Below are positions 1 to 10,058 of a stretch of 64,000 nt of DNA, piece after piece. A program made the translations under genes and the position numbers. The notes below the pieces were generated by a model. It was not told the origin of the DNA and did not search any database. It saw nothing but the letters and a program-made list of their open reading frames with translations. The stretch is from an uncultured Gemmataceae bacterium (GTDB lineage: Bacteria > Planctomycetota > Planctomycetia > Gemmatales > Gemmataceae), in contig CALDUY010000008.1 in assembly GCA_937923405.1 (NCBI GenBank), positions 62,001 through 126,000 of the forward strand. Direction: 5' to 3'. Within the stretch, counting starts at the first letter, position 1. Each line of letters opens with the position of its first letter.

Positions 1-99
1 CCGTGCTGCTAGTCGTTCGGGATGCTCCAGCAGTAGTTTCGCTACTCCGCCGCCGACCGTTCCACATCCGATTAGTGCCACACCGAGGGGTTCGCTCAT
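1..99 (-). CDS. hom: Homoserine dehydrogenase, N-terminal fragment (runs off the window)
   Basis: Only the first 33 codons are present; the gene continues beyond the left edge. They begin MSEPLGVALIGCGTVGGGVA, the NAD(P)-binding Rossmann turn GxGxVGxG typical of homoserine dehydrogenase, which reduces aspartate semialdehyde to homoserine in threonine and methionine synthesis. The ATG at 97-99 is preceded on the minus strand by AGGAAGG about 4 bases upstream, a good ribosome binding site. The assignment rests on the nucleotide-binding motif alone, so another Rossmann dehydrogenase is possible, but GCGTVGGGV is very characteristic. Confidence 0.75.
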   Translation of the reverse strand, partial: MSEPLGVALIGCGTVGGGVAKLLLEHPERLAAR

Positions 100-318
100 T
101 TTTCCTTCCTGGAGATCTCAACCTAGCCGTGACATACTGGCGATGTTGTACGAAAGAGATTTAGCTTGCGACAAGGAGAAGAAAACGTCGTCGATGTCGT
201 GGTTGTCGCGTAAGCTCGCTGAGAACCTAAGCCCAATTGATGGATTTTTACGAGTTGAAATAGGCTCAATAAGTAGACAAAAATTGGCTGTTGTATTTGA
301 AGGAATCGTCATTCCTTC

Positions 319-3195
319 TCAGCGTCGTTGCCGGTCGACTCGTTGCTCCATCCGGGAATGGTCTTTGCGCCACCAAGCTAGCAGGCGTTGCACCGCTTGT
401 CGATTAAACTGACTTAGGCTGTCTTGTCCGCTAAAACCCGTCTTCATTCGCTCGATCTCTTCGCGAGTGAGATACCAACTCATCGCCACGTCGCCGGGGG
501 CCTCAAAGACAACTGTCGTGAACATCGGTTTGCCTTCGCGGTTGAAGAAGTCGCTGAGCATTTGCACCTTCTCATCGTTGCGGAAGGACATGCTCGCCAC
601 ACGAGCGTTGCCGACGCCCACGAGTGGTCCCGTTGCCCATTCTAGAGCGCGCGAATACTTCCACATCGGTTGTCGTTCATCGGGAAACAGTTTGCTGCGT
701 TCGCTTACGCTGTCGCGGATCTGAATCAGAACGACCCCCGAGGTGTTTCGCAGAATCCATCGGCGATAGTGATACAGCCAGGAGGCCGCCACATCGACGC
801 CGAAGTTATCGTAGTAGCCGGCATCGACAACGCGACGCCGAGGTTCTGTCGGGAGATCGACCGCGGGGCTGAAGTAGGGGAAGGTAGCGCTCATGCGAAC
901 TGCCGTGCTGAGTTTGAACTGATCGGCACGCGGAAACAATTGGAAGAATTCGATCGCAGAGACCGAATAGCGATCACGCGGCAAGCGAGCCAGTTCATCC
1001 TCGGACAGGTCAGGATCAAACTTGATCGGTTTACCTGCAGGGCGCGGCGTGCGTTCGTGCCGAGCACCGGGGCGAGCGGCGCGAGCATCGGGATCAACGA
1101 GAGATTGGCCCGCGGTCTCGGTGAGAAACGGAAGGTAGAGATTACTGATAATCAGACGTCTTCCATCCTCGACGAGCATGGGCGAGAAGACCAGTGAGGG
1201 CCGCCAGCCTTGCACTTCTCCTGGCGCCAGGCTGCGAATCGACCGATCCAGTGCCCCATTCAAGTTTTCTTTCCAGGCTTGTTCCAGAGCCACTCCGCGG
1301 TCAGTGTCGAACGGTCCCGGCAATAAAAGAGATGGAAGATCTAAAAACAGTGCATGGTTGGTCAAGCGCGTCAAACAGTCGGTGGCAATTCGGTCGACGA
1401 ACTCATCCGGGTCGGCTCTCGTGTGACTTTGCGGTTCATCCAGTGTTGAGACCCAGTAGGAGGCACCGACCATGCCACCGGAAGCTCCGGTGACTAGGCG
1501 AATATGACGCGGTAGGACGATCTGCTGCTCCGCGAAAGCTCGTTCGAGTTGATCCAAGACGAATGTGGTCCACAACGCTGAGCGATTGGCTCCACCGCTG
1601 ACGGCTACGATCACAAGTTTGGGTTTCTCGCCGTTCGGAGCCGCTTGTCTGGCCCATTGCTCCAGATTGTCATATTCGAGCGAAGCCAAAGTTGCTCCCA
1701 GTTCATCGGTGGTCTTGCGCCAACGGCGATAGGTGGCGTAGACCTCGGCGTAGCGGCGTTCCGCCAAAGCCTGGGAAGTCACCTCCACTCCAGGAAGAGA
1801 GTTCTCAAGAGACTCAATCGGTCCGATTTTTCCTGCTTGTTCCAGCCGTGTTCGCCAACGCAGAGCCAGACCACGATGGGCCTCGACCAAACGATGGAGA
1901 CTCGCGATTACGCGATCGAATTTCTCTTGATTGTCCGGATCCTGTTCCAAGTCGGAGGTCCGCTTCAGCAGTTTGGCATATAAGCCCTCGAAATCGACCT
2001 CGATCAACTCCGCGGGCTGGTCGTAATACAAGCCATAGAAGCGCAAGGGATAAAAGGCTCGTGCGCCGATCAATTCGCCATTGATGAGCGCGATCAGGCC
2101 GAGTAGTCCCACGATGGCGGCAAAATACCAACCGCGGAAGTGATAGGCGAGAAAACCATGAATGGTCACGAACAAATAGAGCATCATGAAGGTAATCAGT
2201 GCCGGCGGAACGTACCAGAGATCTAGACAAAACAGAGTGAATAACACTTGATAGGCCACGATAACGCTGCCGACAATGACTCCGGCTCGGTGATGCAGAC
2301 GATAGGCGTCGCGGTCCTCTTTTCGTGAAGGGACACGATAACGAAACAGGATAAAGCCATGCAAGGAGAGCCAAGTTGTTAGTGCAAAGGTCAACCATTC
2401 AAGTCGATGCGAAGGAATGACAAGCCAGACAATCGAAAAACCCACCGAAGCGAGCATCAGATGACAGGCTATTTCGCGGAGTGTAAATGTTGGAAAAGAA
2501 GAATGACTTTCCTCCTCAGGTGCATAGAGGGTCAATTGCCGTGTTTCGATAGGCAACGGTTCCTCACGATTTCGTCGCAGGAAGCGGATCGGAAAGTAGA
2601 TCAGCAGAGGAAAGAGCGCCCCCAATGCAAACGGCAGGCGGTTCCACGGCGAGGGCCGCCCACTGTCGGAGATCAGGTCGACCATCGGCAACCAGCGCGT
2701 GAAATCCAGCCAACAGAGCAAGTCATAGCCGACGCGGCCAGTTAAAAGAGCCAGAAGCGGTAACCAGGTGAAGTCGAGATACCAACGCATTTGTCGGTCG
2801 ATGCGACGACCTAGCGAACCTGGGCGATCGGGTAACTCACGCAGCCATCGCTTCCGGGCATCGAGCAAAAACGCGACCAGGCAGACCTGGAGTAACACGC
2901 CGGAGGCTCCCAGTCCTATCACCCATTGCAGCCAATGGTTCTCGTGAAAAACCTGCTTGGAGATGCCGTAGTCCTGACCGATGTTGAACCAAGAAACCGC
3001 TAGAAGAAACAACACCGGCATCAACAGAGCAGGGCGGGTCAGTATTCCTGTCATCGGGCGATAGAAGGAACTCAAAGCAGTAATACGTTCACGCAGGTTC
3101 GACCAAACCGAACGAGGAGGGATCGAGTTTTCTGGAGCGGAACTCTGCTCCGATCGCGAACGTTGGGGTACGGACGACAAGGCTAGTTCCTCCAT
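319..3195 (-). CDS. Patatin-like phospholipase with a large N-terminal membrane domain
   Basis: The protein is 958 residues. Roughly residues 50-380 hold about nine or ten hydrophobic segments, so this half is embedded in the membrane. The C-terminal half carries the patatin signature: an oxyanion-loop-like SGGANRSALW near residue 533, the nucleophile elbow GASGG with Ser572, and the catalytic aspartate in DAGYYDNFGV near residue 800. Patatins are Ser-Asp acyl hydrolases that release fatty acids from phospholipids. It starts 15 bases after the stop of the metallophosphoesterase gene, so the two are probably cotranscribed. Function in the cell is inferred: a membrane-anchored lipid hydrolase of unknown substrate. 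The catalytic half is clear; the membrane half resembles nothing I can name. Confidence 0.8.
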   Translation of the reverse strand: MEELALSSVPQRSRSEQSSAPENSIPPRSVWSNLRERITALSSFYRPMTGILTRPALLMPVLFLLAVSWFNIGQDYGISKQVFHENHWLQWVIGLGASGVLLQVCLVAFLLDARKRWLRELPDRPGSLGRRIDRQMRWYLDFTWLPLLALLTGRVGYDLLCWLDFTRWLPMVDLISDSGRPSPWNRLPFALGALFPLLIYFPIRFLRRNREEPLPIETRQLTLYAPEEESHSSFPTFTLREIACHLMLASVGFSIVWLVIPSHRLEWLTFALTTWLSLHGFILFRYRVPSRKEDRDAYRLHHRAGVIVGSVIVAYQVLFTLFCLDLWYVPPALITFMMLYLFVTIHGFLAYHFRGWYFAAIVGLLGLIALINGELIGARAFYPLRFYGLYYDQPAELIEVDFEGLYAKLLKRTSDLEQDPDNQEKFDRVIASLHRLVEAHRGLALRWRTRLEQAGKIGPIESLENSLPGVEVTSQALAERRYAEVYATYRRWRKTTDELGATLASLEYDNLEQWARQAAPNGEKPKLVIVAVSGGANRSALWTTFVLDQLERAFAEQQIVLPRHIRLVTGASGGMVGASYWVSTLDEPQSHTRADPDEFVDRIATDCLTRLTNHALFLDLPSLLLPGPFDTDRGVALEQAWKENLNGALDRSIRSLAPGEVQGWRPSLVFSPMLVEDGRRLIISNLYLPFLTETAGQSLVDPDARAARPGARHERTPRPAGKPIKFDPDLSEDELARLPRDRYSVSAIEFFQLFPRADQFKLSTAVRMSATFPYFSPAVDLPTEPRRRVVDAGYYDNFGVDVAASWLYHYRRWILRNTSGVVLIQIRDSVSERSKLFPDERQPMWKYSRALEWATGPLVGVGNARVASMSFRNDEKVQMLSDFFNREGKPMFTTVVFEAPGDVAMSWYLTREEIERMKTGFSGQDSLSQFNRQAVQRLLAWWRKDHSRMEQRVDRQRR

Positions 3196-3210
3196 GAACG
3201 GCCTGGTAAT

Positions 3211-3858
3211 TCAGTCAGTGAACTCGAACTCCCACGGCGGATAGACTGGCTCATAAGCGCGGTTAAGTAGAGTGACATTAGCCAAAACAGTTCGGCCCAA
3301 GGTCCATTGGCCGCGTCCCTCATGAATGTGACCGAAAATCACCAACCGCGGTTGAATCGTTTGAATGCGTTCGAACAACGTCGTTGACCCCGTTCGAATA
3401 ACCTCGCCGGAGAAGGAAGGCACAGCATCGCCAAAGCCATACGGCGGTCCATGCAAAACGAGAATATCCGTATCAGCAGGGATCAAAGCCCATTTCTCTC
3501 GCAACTTGTCTTCGGTCAGATTAAATGCCCAGTCGTGGAACCAGGGTTGCCAGGGCGACCCCCAAATATGGAGGTTCTCCCAGAGTATCCCCGAGTCGCA
3601 CAAATAGTGCCACCTCAGATTGTTGGGCACCCGTTTCGGTTGACGTTCGAACAGTAGATCATGATTTCCCGCAACGCCAACGATCTGGCGAGCAGGAACT
3701 TGTTCCAGCCAGGTTCGGAACGTGGTATCGAGCCATTCCGCCTGAAAATCCAGCTTGTGGTTGCACACCGGGCAGAGGTCGCCGCCCAAAAGCAAGAGAT
3801 CACAAGCGGGAATCTCCGGCAGGGTGCCGTGAAGATCACTCGCCGCGATGATTTTCAT
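3211..3858 (-). CDS. Calcineurin-like metallophosphoesterase
   Basis: I chose the internal ATG at 3856-3858, which begins MKIIAASDLHGTLPEI, over an upstream in-frame start, because the family begins directly with the beta strand leading to the metal-binding DxH. The product is about 215 residues and carries the family motifs in order: DLHG, GGDLCP, GNHD, LHGPPYG and GHIHEGRG, which supply the ligands for a dinuclear metal centre. Such enzymes hydrolyse phosphomonoesters, phosphodiesters or nucleotides; the substrate cannot be told from sequence. Gene order places it between the carboxyltransferase gene upstream and the patatin-like lipase downstream on the same strand. Confidence 0.85.
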   Translation of the reverse strand: MKIIAASDLHGTLPEIPACDLLLLGGDLCPVCNHKLDFQAEWLDTTFRTWLEQVPARQIVGVAGNHDLLFERQPKRVPNNLRWHYLCDSGILWENLHIWGSPWQPWFHDWAFNLTEDKLREKWALIPADTDILVLHGPPYGFGDAVPSFSGEVIRTGSTTLFERIQTIQPRLVIFGHIHEGRGQWTLGRTVLANVTLLNRAYEPVYPPWEFEFTD

Positions 3859-3936
3859 GCCACTCTCGCTTCCGCTTGTTTTGCCCCTAAAATCAGGATA
3901 AAATATGTCCAAATTATCCTTCAAGCAATTCCTGCT

Positions 3937-5532
3937 TCAAACCTGCAACACACCGGTGCGGAATTCGCGGCCTTCGTCGAAGCGAGTAGCCAATTCCAAG
4001 GCCAGCAATAAGGCGTCACGAGTCTCGGTGGGATCAAGAATGCGATCGACCCAGAGGCGGGCGGCGGCGTAGCGGATGTCGGTCTGTTCGTTGTAACTGG
4101 CCTCGACCTTAGCGCGCAGTTCGACCAGTTCGGCGGCGTCCGGCTCATGACCGGCTCGCTTTAACGCACTAATCGTGATGTCCAGCAAGGTACTGGCCGC
4201 TTGGTCCGCGCCCATGACTGCGTAGCGTGCAGTTGGCCAGGCGAAAATGAAGCGTGGATCAAACGCCTTTCCACACAACGCATAGTTGCCCGCCCCAAAA
4301 GATCCGCCCAAGATCACGGTCAGTTTGGGCACGACGCTGTTGGCGATGGCATTAACTAGCTTCGCACCCGCGCGAATGATGCCAGCCTGCTCCGAGTCGC
4401 GACCAACCATGAAGCCGTTTACATCCTGAAAGAACAACAGCGGGGTTCGCGTCTGGTTGCAGTCCATCACGAAGCGAGCCGCTTTGTCCGCACTGTCGAC
4501 GTAGATCACCCCTGGGAACTGCAATGGGCCATCAGCAGGGCGACAGCGGCGATGCTGATTGGCCACCACTCCGACAGCGACGCCGCCGAGTCGACCATAC
4601 CCACATACTAGGGTTTGTCCATACTCGGCCTTGTACTCGTCGAACGGGCCTTCATCGAGAATGCACGGAAGCAGATCGCGAATATCGTATTCCTGACGTG
4701 GATTCGGATGAAAGAGATAGATTAAATCCGCGGGAGGCCTACCGGGAGAGATGGTTGGATTTACGGTGCGATAGTCGGCGGGCAACGCGCCGATCAAGCG
4801 TTTCAGTCGAGCCAGACACGAGGGTTCATCTTTTTCGCGAAAGTCAATCGTGCCGGAGATCGAAGCATGCATCCCCGCTCCACCAAGTTCTTCATGATCG
4901 ACGGTTTGCCCAATGGCCGCCTTGACCAGAGCCGGACCAGCCAGGTACAGCGCGCTGCCTTCGGTCATCAACAGTTTGTCGCACAAGACCGGCAAATAAC
5001 CGCCTCCTGCGACACAGTTGCCGAGAATGGCGGCGAACTGCGGCACACCAGCGGCGGAAATCACGGCATTGTTGCGAAAGATGCGGCCAAAATCGTCCTC
5101 ATCGGGAAAGACCTCGTCCTGAAGTGGTAAGAACACACCTGCGGAATCGACCAGATAGACCAACGGCAGCCGGTTTTCCAGAGCGATTCGCTGGGCGCGT
5201 AGCACTTTCTTGGCTGTCATCGGAAAGAAGGCCCCGGCCTTGACCGTGGCATCGTTGGCGATGAGCATGACCCGGCGATTGGAGACTGTGCCAACCCCCG
5301 TGATGACCCCTGCGGAGGGAGCGCCCCCCCAGTCCTGGTACATGTTCCAGGCCGCCCACAATCCCAGTTCAAAAAAGTTCGTGCCCTCATCGAGCAAGCT
5401 AGCGATCCGCTCACGAGCCGTTAGTCGGCCTTTCTCATGTTGTCGAGCGATGGCTTTAAGGCCGCCCCCTTGACGAATCACGCTCTCCTGATGACGAATT
5501 TGCTCGACTAGCTGCACTAGCTCCTGAGACAT
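3937..5532 (-). CDS. Acyl-CoA carboxylase carboxyltransferase (beta) subunit, methylcrotonyl-CoA type
   Basis: The 531-residue protein has the two crotonase-like halves of biotin-dependent carboxyltransferases. Recognisable blocks are the N-terminal KGRLTARERIASLLDEG, the CoA-site segment GGGYLPVLCDKLLM, and the C-terminal GGSFGAGNYALCGKAFDPRF followed by PTARYAVMGADQAA, which most resembles methylcrotonyl-CoA carboxylase beta. It transfers carboxyl from carboxybiotin to an acyl-CoA in branched-chain or isoprenoid acid breakdown. The ATG at 5530-5532 was chosen because AAGGAG lies five bases upstream; a GTG two codons earlier is less well placed. The biotin-carrying alpha subunit is not in the window, so substrate type remains open between methylcrotonyl-, geranyl- and propionyl-CoA. 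Confidence 0.88.
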   Translation of the reverse strand: MSQELVQLVEQIRHQESVIRQGGGLKAIARQHEKGRLTARERIASLLDEGTNFFELGLWAAWNMYQDWGGAPSAGVITGVGTVSNRRVMLIANDATVKAGAFFPMTAKKVLRAQRIALENRLPLVYLVDSAGVFLPLQDEVFPDEDDFGRIFRNNAVISAAGVPQFAAILGNCVAGGGYLPVLCDKLLMTEGSALYLAGPALVKAAIGQTVDHEELGGAGMHASISGTIDFREKDEPSCLARLKRLIGALPADYRTVNPTISPGRPPADLIYLFHPNPRQEYDIRDLLPCILDEGPFDEYKAEYGQTLVCGYGRLGGVAVGVVANQHRRCRPADGPLQFPGVIYVDSADKAARFVMDCNQTRTPLLFFQDVNGFMVGRDSEQAGIIRAGAKLVNAIANSVVPKLTVILGGSFGAGNYALCGKAFDPRFIFAWPTARYAVMGADQAASTLLDITISALKRAGHEPDAAELVELRAKVEASYNEQTDIRYAAARLWVDRILDPTETRDALLLALELATRFDEGREFRTGVLQV

Positions 5533-5730
5533 GACCACTCCTTACCGCACTTCGCGCCGAGGCCCGATGTTCTTTTATAATACACCCCGTGGCGGAACAA
5601 CCTCCGCCAGACAGAAGTGAGCCAGTGGCCGATCTCACTGCCCCCTTGACTTGCTTTCACACTGGTCGAGCTAAGACAGGAGAACGACAAAAAACTAGTC
5701 AAAGGATCGAATTTATCAAAAATACAGCCA

Positions 5731-7128
5731 TTACTCTTGGTTTGTGGTTTCGCGAGCATCGACACAGAGTATTCGCTTCACGTCACGCATAAGCAGTCGA
5801 CCATCTACCAAAACCGGCAACGACCAGCAACGATCGCGAAACGGTCGCCAGGCCGTCACCTCACGGTAGGCCTCGGGAGTAGCCTCGACCAGAGCCAGTT
5901 TTCCATCTTCACCCAGAATGAGCAAAAATTCATCCACTCGAAGCAACGAGCCTTTCTTGAACCCCACGGCGCGGAGTCCCTCGTCTTCGTCGGAGCGTTG
6001 GAACCGCCAGCGAAGTTTGCCTGTCCGCAGATCTAGACAAGTAAGATCGCGTTTCTCGTCTAAACCATAGATGTGATCCTTGTAGCGAACTGGGGTAGCG
6101 AAATGACAGCACAATTCGTCGGACTCGAAAACACGCAGTGCCTGCAACCCATTGCCGCGCCGCACGATCTTGAGCAGACCACAGCCACGATCGTAGCCCG
6201 ACGAGATAAAGACATAGCTGCCCGTGTTGGTGTGAAACACTAGCGGTGTTGCGGCATTGACCTCGAACTGCGTTTTCCAGGGGTACTCCCAGAGCAACTC
6301 GCCGTCATCGGGTCGCACGCCGATCATTCGATTGCCAGTGAAAAAGAGGATCTGACGCACTCCACCAATGGTTGCCGCGATAGGCGAACTATAGCCCGGT
6401 GGATCGTTCTGCCCTGTCCAGACAGTTTCGCCGGTATCCTTATGGAGCGCCGCCAAGCAGCGATTGCGACTGCCGGCAGCGACAATGTAGACGTGGTTGC
6501 CCTCAACCAGCGGCGACGAGGCCAGCCCCCATCGAGGCGGCACCGAACCAAGTTCCTCCACGAGATCGCGTTTCCAGACCTCCTGACCATCGTCAGCCTG
6601 AAGGCACAGCATCAGTCCGGTCGGTGTTAGGACGTAGACGTTGCCCTCAGCCACGGAAGGCGTCGCTCGCGGCCCTGGATATTGAAATTGTCGAGTTATC
6701 GGATAGGAATACTTCCACAATTGCTTTCCCGTATGCAGGGCAAAACAGACCACCGCCTCGCCGTCATCTTCGGCGATCATGGTGAACACTCGCCCGTCGG
6801 CGACGGCAAAAGAGGAGTATGCCTCTCTGGAACTCTCTTTCCACAAGATCGGCAATCCACCTGACGGCCAGGATCGCCGAAGGTTGGGCATCGACGTAAT
6901 GGCCTGGCGAGTTGGTCCCAGCCATTGTGGCCAGTCTTTTGTGGCTAAGCCAGGTTCGTCGAGAAATTCCGCCTGGGCTAGTTCTTCCAACAACTGCTCG
7001 TTGGAGATGTGCCGATGCTGCATTACGTAGATTTTCATGCCGACGGTGAATACCGCGAAGATTCCCAACAAAAGCAGGCCTAATAGGGGCATCACTCGGC
7101 CAGTGCGAAGCGGAACACGATGCTGCAT
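5731..7128 (-). CDS. PQQ-like beta-propeller protein, membrane anchored
   Basis: A 465-residue protein with an N-terminal hydrophobic anchor (about residues 12-30) followed by a WD/PQQ-type beta-propeller. The segment DWPQWLGPTRQAITSMP matches the 'WPQWRGPNRDG' opening common to planctomycete PQQ-propeller proteins, and repeated blades show GxVYVLTPTGLMLCLQADDG and VWKRDLV-type strands. The residues that ligate PQQ in alcohol dehydrogenases cannot be identified, so an enzymatic role is not supported; many relatives act as exported binding or assembly (BamB-like) proteins. It stands alone, divergent from the radical SAM gene at 7279. The product likely faces the periplasm. Confidence 0.8.
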   Translation of the reverse strand: MQHRVPLRTGRVMPLLGLLLLGIFAVFTVGMKIYVMQHRHISNEQLLEELAQAEFLDEPGLATKDWPQWLGPTRQAITSMPNLRRSWPSGGLPILWKESSREAYSSFAVADGRVFTMIAEDDGEAVVCFALHTGKQLWKYSYPITRQFQYPGPRATPSVAEGNVYVLTPTGLMLCLQADDGQEVWKRDLVEELGSVPPRWGLASSPLVEGNHVYIVAAGSRNRCLAALHKDTGETVWTGQNDPPGYSSPIAATIGGVRQILFFTGNRMIGVRPDDGELLWEYPWKTQFEVNAATPLVFHTNTGSYVFISSGYDRGCGLLKIVRRGNGLQALRVFESDELCCHFATPVRYKDHIYGLDEKRDLTCLDLRTGKLRWRFQRSDEDEGLRAVGFKKGSLLRVDEFLLILGEDGKLALVEATPEAYREVTAWRPFRDRCWSLPVLVDGRLLMRDVKRILCVDARETTNQE

Positions 7129-7234
7129 GATAGATCCACTGCGAGTCGAGCGAGGAATGATTCAACCGCGTCATGCTAGGGAGAGTGGTCGAACCTCGCA
7201 AGGTTGGCTCAGCACCAGCGGCGCTGTTCTCTGC

Positions 7235-7240
7235 TATAAT
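7235..7240 (+). promoter_or_regulatory. Possible -10 element upstream of the YgiQ-type gene
   Basis: A perfect TATAAT lies 38 bases before the start codon of the radical SAM gene, within the divergent gap. No convincing -35 sits at 16-18 bases, so this is only a candidate. Confidence 0.35.
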
Positions 7241-7278
7241 GAAACGAGTTACGCCGCCGATGAACTGGACGAGTACCC

Positions 7279-9294
7279 ATGATCACCTCTCGACGTCTGT
7301 CCTTGCCACTGTGGACGGAACGCTATGCTGCTCCGTTAGCTCCGATAACCGCTGCTGAGATGCGGGCACGCGGCTGGGACTATGTGGATGTGGTCTTCGT
7401 GACCGGCGATGCCTACGTCGATCATCCCAGCTTCGCGATGGCGATTTTGGCTCGGGTGCTGGAAGCAGCAGGCTTCCGAGTTGGCATGCTCAGCCAGCCG
7501 GATTGGCACTCCTGCGAACCGTGGCGGACCTTTGGCAAGCCGCGTCTGTTCTTCGCCATCTCAGCGGGGAACATGGACTCGATGATTAACCACTACACGG
7601 CCAACAAGAAGGTCCGTAACGACGACGCCTACTCGCCAGGGGGGAAGATCGGGCTGCGTCCAGACCGGGCTACGCTGCCGTACTGTCATCGCGCCCGAGA
7701 GGCCTATCCTGGGGTACCGATCATCGCTGGCGGTGTCGAGGCATCGCTACGTCGGTTGGCTCACTACGACTACTGGAGCGACACGGTTCGCCGTTCCATT
7801 CTGCTCGATTGCAAGGCAGACTTGCTGGTCTATGGCATGGGCGAACAAGTGATCGTCGATATCGCGCGACGGCTGGCAGCGGGGGAGACGGTGCGCGACC
7901 TGCGTGATCTACGCGGCGTGGCCTACGCGCTGGGAGCGAAAGAGAGCGAGGAACTGACTCGATCGCTCGGAGAAGGCAATAGTTCGTCTAATCTCGCCAA
8001 TGCCGTCTTGTTACCCTCGTTTGAACAGGTTTCTCAGGACAAAGGAGCCTTCGTCGAGGCGACTCGACTGATTCACCTCAACACCAACCCGCATAATGCT
8101 AAGACGCTGATCCAGTTTCACGATCGTCAGGCGGTGGTAGTGAATCCGCCCTCGCTACCGTTGACCGAACAACAGATGGATCGGATCTACGATCTCCCTT
8201 ATACGCGCCGACCGCATCCGTCGTATCGTGAGCCAATCCCCGCTCATGAGATGATCAAGGATTCAGTGACGATCATGCGTGGCTGCTTCGGCGGTTGCAC
8301 CTTCTGTTCCATCACCGCCCATCAGGGACGGATTATCCAGTCGCGCTCGCAGGAATCAGTTCTTGGTGAAGTGCGGAAGATGGCGGCTGACCCCGAGTTT
8401 AAGGGCATCGTCAGCGACGTAGGCGGACCAACGGCGAACATGTACCAAATGACCTGCACCCGGCCCGAGGTGGAGGCTCGCTGCAAACGCTTGTCCTGCG
8501 TGCATCCAACGATCTGCAAGCTGCTGGGCACCGATCATGGACCGCTGATTCAGCTCTTGAAGCGCGCTCGGGAGGAACCTGGCATTCGCAAGGTGTTGGT
8601 CGCCTCTGGCATTCGCATGGATCTAGCCCAGCTGTCACCGGAGTATCTGCAAGAACTGTCGGCCCATCATGTTGGCGGTCATCTGAAAGTGGCTCCGGAG
8701 CATACGGATCGTACTGTACTAGGGCTGATGAAGAAACCAGAAAACGACAATTTCGAGAGCTTTGCTCGGGAATTCAAGAAGGCCTCGCAACAAGCGGGTA
8801 AGCCGAAGCAGTATCTCGTTCCCTATTACATTGCCAGCCATCCGGGCAGCGACTTGCACGCCATGATCGACCTGGCGCTATTCCTGAAACGCAACGGCTA
8901 CCGACCCGATCAGGTGCAGGACTTCATCCCCGCGCCCTTCGACATCGCGACGTGCATGTATTACACAGGAATCGATCCGTTCACGGGGCAGCAGGTCTAC
9001 GTTGCCAAGGGACTGCGCGATCGAAAGATGCAGCGCGCTTTGATGCAGTTCTTCAAGCCGGAGAACTACTTTGAGGTACGGAAGGCGTTAGAGGCTGCCG
9101 GTCGAACCGATCTGATCGGCAACGGCTGCGATGCACTAATTCCAGCACAGCCACCCAGAGAGGCGCTGGCCGCTCGCATGCAACGAGCCAACCAAACAGT
9201 CCGCGGCGACTATGTGCATCAAGTACCCACCCCAGGTAGGAAGAAAGGCTACCGCCCAGGACGCAAATCCGCGGGACGACGACCACGGCGTTAG
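7279..9294 (+). CDS. YgiQ-family (UPF0313) radical SAM protein
   Basis: This 671-residue protein has the radical SAM cluster motif [16 protein letters not shown] (Cx3Cx2C) near residue 340, preceded by a long N-terminal domain with [18 protein letters not shown], a signature of the YgiQ family. Downstream it has the conserved [12 protein letters not shown] and [11 protein letters not shown] blocks, and a basic C-terminal tail rich in Arg and Gly. Radical SAM enzymes use a [4Fe-4S] cluster to make a 5'-deoxyadenosyl radical; the reaction of YgiQ proteins is unknown. Length matches the family's usual size. The start has the weak site GGACGAG upstream. The gene is divergent from the PQQ-propeller gene and converges with the DUF71-type gene after it. 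Confidence 0.92.
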   Translation: MITSRRLSLPLWTERYAAPLAPITAAEMRARGWDYVDVVFVTGDAYVDHPSFAMAILARVLEAAGFRVGMLSQPDWHSCEPWRTFGKPRLFFAISAGNMDSMINHYTANKKVRNDDAYSPGGKIGLRPDRATLPYCHRAREAYPGVPIIAGGVEASLRRLAHYDYWSDTVRRSILLDCKADLLVYGMGEQVIVDIARRLAAGETVRDLRDLRGVAYALGAKESEELTRSLGEGNSSSNLANAVLLPSFEQVSQDKGAFVEATRLIHLNTNPHNAKTLIQFHDRQAVVVNPPSLPLTEQQMDRIYDLPYTRRPHPSYREPIPAHEMIKDSVTIMRGCFGGCTFCSITAHQGRIIQSRSQESVLGEVRKMAADPEFKGIVSDVGGPTANMYQMTCTRPEVEARCKRLSCVHPTICKLLGTDHGPLIQLLKRAREEPGIRKVLVASGIRMDLAQLSPEYLQELSAHHVGGHLKVAPEHTDRTVLGLMKKPENDNFESFAREFKKASQQAGKPKQYLVPYYIASHPGSDLHAMIDLALFLKRNGYRPDQVQDFIPAPFDIATCMYYTGIDPFTGQQVYVAKGLRDRKMQRALMQFFKPENYFEVRKALEAAGRTDLIGNGCDALIPAQPPREALAARMQRANQTVRGDYVHQVPTPGRKKGYRPGRKSAGRRPRR

Positions 9295-9304
9295 CGAGTC
9301 TGCC

Positions 9305-9979
9305 TTAGCTCGACTGCTGCAACTCGGCGAAGTGAAAGCCATCTCGCTCGACCTTGGTTCCCACTTGTACGTCCAGCGGACTGGTATACATGGGGCCAGC
9401 ATGACAGAAGGTATGAAATTCGCCCTGTTCGCCACAGGGATCAACTCCCTCGGGCAGATCCGCCAGCAATCCTGCGTCATAGTCACGGCCCAAGAACGAA
9501 ACCGGCAGCTTGCGAGGATCGATGCAGACGATCACCGCACTAACCCCGCCGTTCAACATTTCCTGAGCCAGTTTCATTGTCTCGTCTGATCTACACCAGA
9601 GCGGAAAGAGCGGTTCGATTCCGCTCCCCACAAGGAGCCGCTCTCGGTAGGCGCGGATCTCGCTGAGATACAAATCGCCGAACGCCAAATGAGTCACACC
9701 CGATTGACGAGCTTGGTCGAGTAGCTCGCGCATACGGGCTTCGTAAAGCTCGTTGGAGCAGGGCCACCGCAATGGAACTTCCCACAATGGCAAGCCGGCA
9801 CGAGCCGCCTGAGCCAGCACCAACTCGCGACGCACACCATGCATCGCCACTCGCGCGAATGCCTCGTTGAACGTGGTCAGCAAGCCCACCACTTCGACCT
9901 CCGATTGCCGACGTAGCTGATGCAACGCCCAGGCCGAATCTTTGCCGGAACTCCAGGACAACAGAACCCTTCGCGTCAT
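9305..9979 (-). CDS. DUF71 / diphthine-ammonia ligase-like ATP pyrophosphatase
   Basis: The internal ATG at 9977-9979 gives MTRRVLLSWSSGKDSAWALH, with GGAAGG six bases upstream; an earlier in-frame start lacks support. The 224-residue product belongs to the adenine nucleotide alpha-hydrolase fold: the PP-loop SSGKDSAWALHQL is at the N-terminus, and the C-terminal EFHTFCHAGPMY motif is typical of the MJ0570/Dph6 group. Eukaryotic Dph6 amidates diphthine on EF2, but bacteria have no diphthamide, so the bacterial substrate is unknown. It converges with the YgiQ-family gene 10 bases away. Confidence 0.85.
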   Translation of the reverse strand: MTRRVLLSWSSGKDSAWALHQLRRQSEVEVVGLLTTFNEAFARVAMHGVRRELVLAQAARAGLPLWEVPLRWPCSNELYEARMRELLDQARQSGVTHLAFGDLYLSEIRAYRERLLVGSGIEPLFPLWCRSDETMKLAQEMLNGGVSAVIVCIDPRKLPVSFLGRDYDAGLLADLPEGVDPCGEQGEFHTFCHAGPMYTSPLDVQVGTKVERDGFHFAELQQSS

Positions 9980-10058
9980 GACGAGCCTTCCCGAGAACCT
10001 GATCACTCTCGTTAGGTTATCACTTCGGCTTGATCACGGAACGGCAATTTAAGCGATA

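Noticed and set aside
5591-5608. Hairpin GGCGGA-ACAACC-TCCGCC as terminator of the PQQ-propeller gene
   Set aside because: The stem is only six base pairs, lies over 120 bases after the stop and has no uridine run.
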